A stretch of 64,000 nt of DNA, from contig CM030941.1 in NCBI GenBank assembly GCA_018136815.1, positions 2,208,039 through 2,272,038 of the forward strand. The letters are read 5' to 3'. Positions 9,817 to 19,114 of the stretch are shown here, in pieces. Under the pieces are notes generated by a model, which was given only the letters and a program-made list of their open reading frames with translations, did no database searches and was not told the origin of the DNA. This stretch comes from Isochrysis galbana. Its lineage: Eukaryota > Haptophyta > Isochrysidales > Isochrysidaceae. Position numbers and translations under genes: made by a program. Positions within the stretch are counted from its first letter, which is position 1, and every line of letters begins with the position of its first letter.

Positions 9817-11340
9817 GTGTTTGTGAGCGGTGTGCACGCCACCTTCATGGAGTCCGAGTTCCCGTGGAAAACCACGAGGGGGGGTGAGATCCCCATTGAC
9901 AAGACCGACCAATACGGCAAGATGCATGGCTCAATCTACGCGTTTGGCATCCCGGAGGACCACGAGGATCCGGACTACACGCCCTCGGAGCATTCCTACT
10001 CGGGCCCCATCACGGAGGTGGAAGAGGACAATAGCGACAATGCCTCCGACACCACGTCGCCTATCCGAGCTCCTCAACGTCACCGCCGCATCATCGAGTC
10101 CGATGAGGAGGATAACGATACGCTTACGCCAAGTGGCGAAGTGCAACGCGGGCCATTCGAGTCGGAAGATGGCAAGGAGGACACCGCACCACGCCGCTCA
10201 AGCCGCATCGCGGCTTCTGCACGATGGCCTTGCAACCGAACACCTTGAGCATGCTCAGGTTGACCGTGTTACGGCGGGCGCAAGACGAGAAAGAGCGGAT
10301 CAAGAAGGAGCTCGATGCCAAGTTTGGCACCAAGTACCGCGGCCTCGTCGGTAGTCTCCTCTACGCCGCCGTGGTGAGCAACCCCGACATCTCGTACACG
10401 GTGGGCCAACTTTGCCGCGCGATGTCGTTCCCCACCGTGAACCTTTGGCACGCGGCGCTGCATTGCCTTCTCTACCTCAAGAACCGTGGCACCATGGGCC
10501 TCAAGTACTACAAGAACAATGGCGATAGCCCCATCATCGGCCTCTTTCGTCAAGGTGAAGGCATGGTACGCGGCATGGTCGACGCATCGTGGGACGTAGT
10601 ACGTTCGACGAGCGGTTGGCTCATCTTCATCAATGGCAGCCTCGTCGATTGGGGCAGCAAGCGCCAAAACAGCATCTCCTTGTCGGCCAACGAGGCGGAA
10701 ACGATGGCGGCCTCCCTCGCTTCGCAGCGTATCGAGAACTTCCGTAACACGCTCGCGGATCTCGGTTGGAAGCAAGCGGAACCAAGCCCGCTCTTGTCCG
10801 ACAGTAAGGGTGCAAAGGCACTCGCGGACAATCCCATCATGAAGGGTTTGGCCCGTCACATCCATCGTCGTGAGCTCTACGTGCGTGAGCTCACGCAGAA
10901 GAATGTGTTACGTGTCTACCACGTTCAGACCGAGCTCAATGTGGCCGACATGATGACGAAGCCCCTAGCGGCGAACAAGTTCACCAAGTTCCGTGGGCTG
11001 ATCATGGTTCGCATCTGAGATCTTGCTGCCTTGCGAATCCCTCATTTGTTGCCCTTCTCCGGGGGATCAGGTCAAGGGGGGGTGAGAAGCGCAAGGCTTC
11101 ATACAAGGCTTCATGCAAGGCCTAATGTGCGTCGTGAACCCAAGGCCTAGCTATGGCTAGGTGGTGTGCAAAGCATTTGTTCTTGTTGGGGTTTTGTTTT
11201 TGTGTCGGTTACGTGACCGGCGGTTGAGTCGGTTACGGCGGTTGAGTCGGTTACGGCGGTTGAGTCGTTTGAACGGACAACGGACCGTGCAAGGGTAGAG
11301 ACCCCTAAGAGACAAGTAACAAGAAAGCTTTCGCCATTCA
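9817..11340 (+). mobile_element. Partial second copia-1 copy, head to head with the first
   Basis: Plus-strand fossil closely matching copia-1. It carries the integrase-RT linker region (about 9817-10210), then the RNase H region (about 10290-11018), a purine tract and a complete 258-bp LTR at 11083-11340. With the neighbouring element it forms a large inverted repeat, since 10290-11018 is the reverse complement of roughly 5005-5760. It is broken and partial; near-identity to the intact copy suggests it is recent. Confidence 0.82.
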
Positions 11341-11442
11341 AGGTGTTTGTGAGCGGTGTGCACGCCACCTTCATGGAGTCCGAGTTCCCGTGGAAAACCA
11401 CGAGGGGGGGTGAGATCCCCATTGACAAGACCGACCAATACG
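11341..11442 (+). mobile_element. Short copia-1 linker piece beside the LTR
   Basis: About 100 bp matching the same copia-1 region that begins at 9817, starting at the same internal position and abutting the outer end of the LTR at 11340. It is a fossil fragment and non-coding. Confidence 0.7.
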
Positions 11443-11514
11443 CGCACGCCACGGGCCCGGCGCCACCGAAACGAATGACGCGAGCCTGGGCGGACACGCA
11501 CACCAAGAGAGATA

Positions 11515-11716
11515 ACTCAAAAGGCCTGCCCGGCCCCCGCACTCCGAACCAGGCCTGAGGTAGCGTACCAAGGCCGGACCCCGGAAACCGAAGAAAAAGG
11601 AATGAAGGGGGGCAGGGAAAGAGGTGGGGAAAGGGAAGTTAAGGGCGGTGTAGATGGTGCGGGATGATCCCGTCAATATAGTAGGTGTGTAGCCCAGAAA
11701 CTTCAGATGTTTTTTT
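11515..11716 (-). repeat. Dispersed repeat R3, copy 1
   Basis: On the minus strand this begins ACATCTGAAG, continues CTGGGCTACACACCTACTA, and later has a CCCCCCTTCATTCC tract and CGGGGTCCGGCC. The same order of blocks recurs at 17600-17800 on the plus strand; shorter pieces are at 22021-22057 and 35080-35140. The family is not recognised and no coding is seen. Confidence 0.55.
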
Positions 11717-11849
11717 TTAGAAGAATAATGGCACAGACATGAGTACAAGCACAAGCGCATAAGTGTTGGTTGACATGGAGAATGTTTTCCCCAGAGGTGG
11801 GCATTAATGCATTGAATGGACATGTTGTTGGCAGTAGTGGAGTCAAGGG

Positions 11850-13736
11850 TCAAGGTCGAAGGAAACTGAGGTCTACGACTTGCACCTTGAAGCCTAGCTC
11901 CCTTCGAAACTCGTCGAGCCTCAATCTCTCCTCCTCGGTGAAGACCAGACTCACGGCGCGCCCACGCCGACCTTCTCTCGCAGTTCGGCCTGCGACGTGA
12001 ACGTAAGAATCGATGCGTTGCGGAAGACCAAGGAGAAACACGCAATCGATGTTTTTGAAATCGAGGCCTCGCGCAGCATACTCAGTGGTGACGAGGAGTG
12101 GGAGATCCGCTTTGTTCCTCTCACTGAAGCGATCGGCAAGTTGCTGCCGATTGTGTAGCATCCCGACGGTGCCATCGCCATGATCGAGAGTGTCGTTGAC
12201 CGCCAACGCTGCCACAGTGTCAACCATGGGCACGCCTAGGGCTTCCGGCAACGCCACAGCCCTCGAAAACCCTGCCTTGTGTAATTCTGTCACCTGTTTG
12301 AGCAGGCTCCGACCATTTGGAATCACTAGCAGCGGTGCACTGGGCATCATCTCCTCGGTTGCGACCTGAAGCATCAGCAATTTGGCGGCCTCCCTCCCAA
12401 CGTATGCGGTGTGGCTCAGCGTGGAGGGCAGCGTAACGGCCCCAACACCTCGCCGTTTGAGACTGGCGGGCGCCGGATGCGCAGGCTCAGCGGTAACAAC
12501 GGCGCCGGCGTCGTGCTTTCCCTTGCCTCCAACGAGGAGACCAATCCCACGGCGAACCTGAGGGCATATCTGCACGGCGCACACAGGCGTGGTAAAGAGG
12601 TGACATGCGACATGCCTGGCTGTCTTAGTGTGAGGACCCGCCTCAAGTGCACGGGAGGAGCGGAGCAGCTCGCAAGAAGCACGCACCGTGGCAGAGCAGC
12701 TTATGACTTGAAGCGCGGGCGCAGAACGGGGCCGCCCGCGCATGAGCCATTCGATGAGCACTTGTGTTGGCCGTCTTTGCCCCAGACGGCGTTCAATTGG
12801 GTTGAGAGTGCTTGGGCTCCTCCTTGCGTGTTCACTTCCTCGGTATTCACGCATGGGGCCTGGGCGTGCACCCCGCTGACGCAGCGTGCCTCTGCTCGGG
12901 ACCGGGCGGCCGGCCTGCCCGTTCTTTCCACGTGCCGTTCGCTTCCCTGTCGGCGCCCTTGTTGGTGGCTCAAGCCCATCAAATGAGCCGGGTGGCTGCA
13001 ACAGGTCCACCTCGTCCAACACAACTGCCTGCAGATTTTTCAAGCAGGAGCGGCCCTGCCGAGCGAGGTGCGACGAGTGCACCGTCATTGATGGCGTAGA
13101 CCTCATGCGCAGGAGCGGAAGGCCTCGCCGCTACCCACCTTTTCGAGCACTTCAAGGAGGCGCTGCGGCGTGCCCACGACGAGGCTCGACGAGCAAATCT
13201 GTTGGGCACTGATGTCGTCTTGACCATTGGAAAGAGCAAGCAAAACTTCCTGCTCGCCATGGGTGCGATGGGCGCGCGCGTACAGTTGGTAAGAGCCAGC
13301 CCGAGCCGCCAAAACCACCCGGAATCCATCGCCCGCCCCGTCACCACACCTGTTCCATGGGCAGTAGCCTCTGCGCCTCGGTGGCGATCTGTATTGCGAG
13401 CTCCTGCGAGGGGCTCACGATGACTGCAGACAGCCCGCTCGAGCCGGGCTCGATCCTCGATAGCAGCGGCACCAGGTAGGCGAGCGTCTTGCCCGAACCA
13501 GTCGCCGCGTGCAGCACCGCGTTCTCCCCACCCGCGATGAGCGCCATCGCCGCCTGCTGAATGGGCATCGGCCGAACAAAGCCGGCAGCGCACAGACGCT
13601 CGCAGAGCGCGCTCGGCACGCCGACCCAGGCAGAGGCGGCGGCCGCGTCAGTGGACATGCGTGCGTCCACCCTCGGGTGTGCGCGCGGCCCTGCCAGCGC
13701 GCTCGAGAGCAGCGCGGCGGCAGCGACGGTGAGCAT
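11850..13736 (-). CDS. DEAD-box RNA helicase, possibly organellar
   Basis: Three exons on the minus strand, 13736-13350, 13249-13139 and 13055-11850, all joined in phase 0 (donors GTGTGG and GTGGGT, acceptors AGCAG and CGGCAG), giving about 567 aa. Motifs in order: Q motif (GFVRPMPIQQ), motif I ATGSGKT, motif Ia SPSQELAIQ, motif Ib VVGTPQRLLE, motif II DEVD in place of DEAD, motif III SAT, motif V ARGLDF and motif VI HVAGRTAREGRRG. It would unwind or remodel RNA using ATP. The N-terminus MLTVAAAALLSSALAGPRAHPR resembles a signal peptide plus basic transit segment, so a plastid role is inferred, not shown. About 160 residues between motifs II and IV are low in recognisable conservation, and a further small intron there cannot be excluded. 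An R2 repeat lies about 120 bp upstream of the start. Confidence 0.82.
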
Positions 13737-13737
13737 G

Positions 13738-13856
13738 TCGGCCCGGCGACGAGGACGAGAGGGGCGAGAGGGGCGAGGGGGGCGAGAGAGAGAGTAGAGA
13801 GAGAGAGAGGCCGCAGCCAGATGAAGAAGATTCGACAGAAAAAAAAAGAGAGAGAG
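13738..13856. repeat. GA-rich simple repeat in the helicase 5' region
   Basis: Purine-rich microsatellite, (GAGGGGC)n then (GA)n and A runs, directly upstream of the helicase start on the opposite strand. Similar CT/GA tracts precede several other genes in the window (1361, 26297, 31515, 51723, 56820). Confidence 0.5.
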
Positions 13857-13950
13857 CGTTAGAAATTGTAGTCTTGTAAGAGGTCTTGTTGGCTAGCATC
13901 CCTAGCCACATACACCGGACGAGCCCACCCCCGTCGCGGGGTACGAGTAG
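13857..13950 (-). repeat. LTR-like dispersed repeat R2, partial copy upstream of helicase
   Basis: In helicase orientation it reads through GGCTCGTCCGGTGTATGTGG, then GGATGCTAGCCAACAAGA and TACAAGACTACAATTTCTAA, closely matching 31204-31388 and 44720-44894. It ends about 120 bp before the helicase start codon and has the same sense as the gene. Confidence 0.65.
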
Positions 13951-13962
13951 GAAGGAGTAGGG

Positions 13963-16361
13963 TGTTTGGCCCAGCCTATATTGGGCCCAGTGACTGTGAG
14001 AAGAGCGGTGTAGATCAGAGTAACCATTGGAGGCTAGCTAGCGAAACGAGTCGGTGACGAGTGACGATACCACGTTGCCACACCGTACTCCGGAGCCGGA
14101 GGAGTAGAACCACTCCTACAAAACAACTCAGGCTAGACACTCCCCCACATCGATATTCGATATCGCTGCACAAACTCAAACTTTTTCATTGAGAAGGGAA
14201 GAACGGTGACGGAGGAAGGTGTTCTTGTCAAGGCATTTAGTAAAAATGTCGGCGGTCATCATCGAAGTAGAGATCCAGTGTGGGACAGAGATGTGATGGA
14301 GAAATTGTTCTCGAGCATATAGCAGCCAGCGAACATAGTGGCGAGTACGAGCCGTTACTCCGGGGTTCTTGATCGAGTCACGAGTCGCTGAGTTGTCAGT
14401 GAAGATGCGGATTGGAAGTTGCTGGGGGTTGTCAAGAAATTCAAACAGATGGAGAGTAAATTGAAGGTTCCGAGCGGCTAGCGCATATACAGCGGTTTCA
14501 GCTTCAGCAGATGATTGGGCGACTAGCTTGAGTTTCTTGGATTGGTATGAAATCGATGCTCCCCCATACTTGATGGTGTAGCCGGCAAAGGGTTTGGCTA
14601 AAGAGCCCCAAGATGAGTCAGCATATACTTCCAGAGTCCCTTTTGATCCTTCGTAGGTGAGTCCAAGGTTTTTGGTATGATGAAGATAGCTGACAACACT
14701 GAGGGCGGCGTCATAATTTTGGGGAGACGGGTCCTGCATAAACTGGCAAAGGAAAGAGACATGAAACGAGATGTCTGGGCGAGTGATGGTTACCCATAAC
14801 AGCGAACCCATAAGTTGCAGGTAGGACTTAGATCGCATACGAGACCTGTCGACGTCTGAGTTAGCTCCCGATAGCTTGTGAAATTCTTCAATTCGCGACT
14901 GACATATGGGAGTGGTGAATGATTTGCTTGTGCGTTCGCTTAGGAAATTGGTAGCTACCTCTTCAATGTATTTGGTTTGGCATAGAGTTATCTCACGGAC
15001 CGACCGATGACGGGTGATTTCAAAGCCAAGGAATCGAGAAGGCTCACCAATGATGCTTACATTAAACCTTTTGGAGTATTGACAGATAAATTCGTCGACT
15101 AATCCTCGGCGCCCCTTGGGAAATCTGACCAGCATGTTGTCAACATACAAGGCTAAGTAGATAGTGGAGCCATCTTCGTTCTGACGCTTGAAGAAATTAG
15201 GTTCAACAACAGATTGTTGGAAGCCAATTTTGGTGAGAGTAGCCGTATTGGTGATCATGTATTGGTAGCCAGCTTGTTTCGTGCCCTCAAGCGGCGCAAG
15301 TAACAAGCATGCAGCATAATTCGGGTCCTCAAATCCGGTTGGTTGGACTATGTAGAGCGGGTTTCCATCCATATCAGCTGACGAGAACGCCTTCACGGTG
15401 TCTATTTCCAAAAGATCGTCATCTGCTTCATTGGTGAGAGCTAAGAAGATCCTAGAACTCTCATGTCGCAGTGTCCCGCAGAAGGTTTCGGTGAAGTCGA
15501 CCCCTGGCACCTGGCTGTAGCCACATGCAACCCATCTGGCCTTGAAGCGCTCAACAGAGCCGTCCGGGTTGTACTTGACCTTGTACACCCACTTACCTTT
15601 CATTGGCTTGCGTCCAGCAGGGATCTCTTCTGCCTTGACCAGTTTCCAGGCCCTGTTGGTCTCATACTTCCCGGTGACATCCTCCTGCATCGCCTCACGC
15701 CATTTCTCTGCATAAACTGGGCCGCTGACGGCCTCCTTGAACGACCGGGGCTCTGGGATGGGTCCAGTAGGAGTTGCTGCCATGAGTGCCTGTGCAATTT
15801 CTGGAGACACAGACATGGATGACTCCCCCACGACCGAAGCGGTCGCAGATGACGAGGTGGCAGCAGCGAGAGGGTCGGTGCCGGCGGGGGTGACGGCCGA
15901 GGATGGCAGGAGCGGCGGCGGGGCTCGTTCGAGTGCGGAGAGTCGGCGTGATGGGGTGGGGAGGGAGGCACCATCGGTGGCGCGACGGACGAGGGGAGGC
16001 CGCCGTAGACGAGTTCTCCGTAGTGCCATCACAAAAGCTTTCATACTGTGGGAAAAGCTGCAATTGGTCACCGTCAACCAGAGATGGTTTTGGAAAGGTC
16101 TTGAGGCTCAGTGCGTCGGAGAATTCGTAGTGTTGACCGTGCGAGGGTTGTGACAGTGCTTGTTGGATCCATTCCTGGATCTGAGAGCTAACATCCGCTC
16201 CCTTGAGCTGGATTTGGGGGTTGAACAAACCTTTGGAGGTGAAAAGGTGTTCGGTTTCTGGGATTGGTCCAACCTTGTGTTGGGTGAAGAGACCTGGGGT
16301 GCGCGCGCTCAATCGCGCCCTCTCGGCGGGGGTACCATGTTTGGCCCAGCCTATATTGGGC
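13963..16361 (-). mobile_element. Ty1/copia element, second family (copia-2), partial
   Basis: Minus-strand fossil. A 177-bp LTR (13963-14139, TGTCTAG in element sense to CCAAACA) is preceded in element sense by the purine tract GTGGGGGAG. The internal frame 14176-16077 encodes copia reverse transcriptase (beginning near EPRSFKEAV, typical of the RVT_2 domain) and RNase H (DSSWGS, then SSAEAE), ending LLNEKV. At the right edge only the last part of the 5' LTR is visible (16338-16361), directly followed by the same candidate primer-binding site seen in copia-1. No gag, protease or integrase is recognised, so the copy is partial. It looks moderately young, because the sister copy at 51860 is very similar. 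Confidence 0.82.
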
Positions 16362-16467
16362 GGATCTCAGCTTGTCACTCGGAGCCAAACTACTGGTAAA
16401 GAAAGGAAACCTTCGCACACACTGGAAAGCATGAACAGCCCACGCCGACGTGCCGTCGATCGATCGC

Positions 16468-17112
16468 ATGAGGAGGCACTCCCCGCCTCCCTCCGGCTGG
16501 CTCGTGCTCGGAGTGCTTGCGCTCGCGCCGCTCTCTCGCGCTCTCGTGTTGGGGCCTCGCTCTAGACTGAGGGTGCCCGCGCTAGGGTCATGCAGGAGCA
16601 CGCCGTGCTGCGTGATGCGCGGGCCGCGGATCGACGACCCTCAGTTGGCGGCCCTCGACGTCTCGGTCATCTTTGCCTTTTCCTGCGCGCGCGCGCTCGG
16701 CTCGGTGCTCATCTCGCCAGACTTCGAGGGTTGGCTCGCCCCGATCAGCGTGGAGCCCATCCGCTTCTCTGATACTCTCGGCTTCGCCAGCTACTGCTCG
16801 CTGTTGTGGGTCCTCGGCACTGTGAGCGTCGACGGTTACTCTGGGCTGGCCATTGAGGACACCAGAACGGCCGTGGGCGTGGCGTTTAGGTCGTGGCTGG
16901 CGGCGGGAGCCATCTACACTGTCGCCACCTTTGCGCTGGCCATCGGCTTTGACTGCTGCGCGGGGTGGTTTTGTGCTAACACTTCCATGCAGGGGCGCCA
17001 TGAGCTATTACCAGCGCCAGATATTCCGACGGTACTGGGAAGCATTGGACTTGGGTTGGCGCTCATCTCGTGGCGTGTCACGTTCGCTGAATTTCGTGAC
17101 CCGTGGAGGTGA
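16468..17112 (+). CDS. Multi-pass membrane protein, possibly plastid-targeted
   Basis: A 214-aa frame starting at the ATG at 16468. I do not recognise the family. Residues 1-28 (MRRHSPPPSGWLVLGVLALA) look like a signal peptide ending near SRALVL, followed by an Arg-rich stretch (GPRSRLRVPALG) that fits a transit peptide, so bipartite plastid import is plausible. Four hydrophobic segments follow: SVIFAFSCARALGSVL, CSLLWVLGTVSV, WLAAGAIYTVATFALAIGF and IGLGLALISW. The general pattern (small plastid membrane protein with a charged first helix) recalls DUF3054-like proteins, but that is only a guess. The copia-2 element ends about 100 bp upstream. GC-rich third positions and consistent hydrophobic periodicity argue for a real gene. 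Confidence 0.55.
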   Translation: MRRHSPPPSGWLVLGVLALAPLSRALVLGPRSRLRVPALGSCRSTPCCVMRGPRIDDPQLAALDVSVIFAFSCARALGSVLISPDFEGWLAPISVEPIRFSDTLGFASYCSLLWVLGTVSVDGYSGLAIEDTRTAVGVAFRSWLAAGAIYTVATFALAIGFDCCAGWFCANTSMQGRHELLPAPDIPTVLGSIGLGLALISWRVTFAEFRDPWR

Positions 17113-18059
17113 CTGGGCGTCTGCTCGCTGTGGCACACCGGACCGGCTTCTGAGGGGTGCAGACCACGGGCTGCGATGGCGGCAGCGTGCCTCATACGAG
17201 TTTCCCTCAACTCTCCATGCTTCTCGAGGGACATCTTGTTGCACCGGTTTTCCAAGTTGGGGACTCTTCTACCGGACCCATTTGGAGTTGTTCCAGTGAA
17301 ATTGTAGAATATGCACCTCATTATGACCTCATGTGTCAGAATATTTCAAGCTCGAGTACGGCTCGGGCTTGAACCTGGATGACAATCTTATGATCTTGCG
17401 CGTCGAAGTGTTTCCTTGTTTTGGGAAGCCTCAGAGCGATTGGCGGACGGGGAAGAGGGTGCGTGAAGGTGGCAGCGGTAGGGCAGGGAGTGATGGCGGT
17501 GGCGGTGGTGGCGGCAGCGGCGGTGAGGATGACGGCGGCGGGGACCGGGGGGGGTGATGGCAGGGTCGGCGGGTACGGCGGCAAAACCGTGGGGAGTGAA
17601 TTAAAAAATACATCTGAAGATTCTGGGCTACACACCTACTAGACGCCCGGTACTTGCTACCCTTCCGCCGCCACTGCCCTTTAATGCCCTTCGCACCACT
17701 TCCTCTCCTCCCCCCCTTTATTCCTTTTTCTTTGGTATCCGGGGTGCGGCCCAGGTGCACTACCATGGGCGCCATCCATGGGCCCGGTTTGGATCGCGGG
17801 ATCGGGGAGTCGTACGACACCACTTTCGACCGCCGTCCGGTTCAACCTCAAGCTCACTCCTCACTCCGCTTTAGATTCCTCGTCAAGCTCAAGTCCAAGT
17901 TCAAGTTCCCAATCCAATCAAATACCTCGTCAAATTCAAGAGTCAAGTCGTAATCCTCCTGATCTACTACCTTCAAGTCGTACCCGTACCCGTTCTCGTT
18001 CACGTTCGTAGCGCTAAGTCGCCCGGAAGTGGATGGTTAGCGTCGCGTCAGCGTCTGAC
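17113..18059. other. Gene-poor stretch containing repeat R3 copy 2
   Basis: No gene is supported. A GGT/GGC-rich simple region lies at 17480-17560. From 17600 to about 17800 the R3 repeat is present on the plus strand (ACATCTGAAGATTCTGGGC then TACACACCTACTA). A TC/AAG-rich low-complexity stretch spans 17840-18010. Confidence 0.5.
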
Positions 18060-18312
18060 GTGACTAGCCTACAAGGAGGGGACATAGAAACGCAGACAAC
18101 TTCTAATAAAACAGAAAGGTCGATCGCGGATGCGACACCATGCTTCTGGCATCCTGGCATGCCTGATGGCTTGCCAGGAGCAGACAGCCCTATTGACCCA
18201 CTCTCTCACTTGCAGGCTTGCCTGCCTCGCGCGTCCAGGCCAGTCGTGGCCAGCCCATCGCTCCAACCCCCCCTCCCCCCTGGTCGACAGGCGGTCCTGC
18301 GGTGCGAGGGGC
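18060..18312. repeat. Composite of a gypsy LTR piece and a retroposon R1 piece
   Basis: 18060-18142 matches, in reverse complement, the start of the gypsy repeat at 53726/55152 (GGTCGATCGCGGATGCGAC). 18149-18312 matches an internal part of the ~755-bp retroposon (GCATGCCTGATGGCTTGCCA, then GCCAGCCCATCGCTCC). Both are old fragments placed side by side. Confidence 0.6.
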
Positions 18313-19114
18313 CAGGACGGGTTAGTACGAGTGTGTGCGACCCTCAAGAACCAGCGTGCGACCTACTAGTGACCCCCCACCCTGCTCGCGAGAGCTCTGG
18401 ATTCTGCATGGCCACCACCTCCAGGCCATTCTTCGGCCGATCGCGGGCGATCGGACGTCGCGGAAGCTCCGCGTTTCTAATAGTGATGCGCCCCACATTC
18501 ACCACTCTGATTCCCTCCCGTGAGCGCCCGCCTGAATCTCCCAAAATAGCCCGCCACGCGCGGGGGAAGGGAGGGGGGTCACTCACCGACGCCATCGCCC
18601 TTCGTGGGGCGGGAGGGGGTCGTTCGGAGGGGGGAGGGAGTTGCCGGGGCAGGTAGGGGGGGGACCCTGCGGAACTGCGGAATCCTTGGACACACAGGGG
18701 AGATGGAAAATAGTGGTTAAAAAGAGTGAGTGACCGGGCTACCATATCTTATCACAACATTCTTTTGAGTCTCATTCCACACACACGCACACAGCCACAA
18801 CCACTCCACTCCCCGAGCCACAGCTTATTATCATTAGTAGCTTATAGGTAGTAATAATGAAACTACATTTCACAGTTCTCAGTAGTAAATCTGAGACCCG
18901 ATACAGATACGGCATAGTCAAAAACCATGAACACTATATCGGTATATCGACGTGTGAGACCTTCGATGGGACACGGGTTAGATTTCTGTCTGAGTTAACA
19001 AGATTGACGCACCGTGACTCAGCAGCCGCTCTGCGGAGGGAGAGGCGGGAAGGGGGGAGACGACGGCGAAGGGCTCGCTTTAGGTACAGCACCATCTTCA
19101 TAGATCGAGCTGCC
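18313..19114. other. Intergenic, no gene recognised
   Basis: Downstream of the glycosyltransferase. It includes G-rich tracts near 18560-18665 and an AT-richer stretch 18720-18960 with CA repeats near 18778-18795. Nothing convincing is encoded. Confidence 0.35.

Noticed and set aside
17421-17642. Gly/Val-rich frames
   Set aside because: They arise from the GGT/GGC simple repeat at 17480-17560.
18033-18656. 207-codon plus-strand frame
   Set aside because: It runs through a gypsy LTR piece and a retroposon piece joined end to end, so it is chance.
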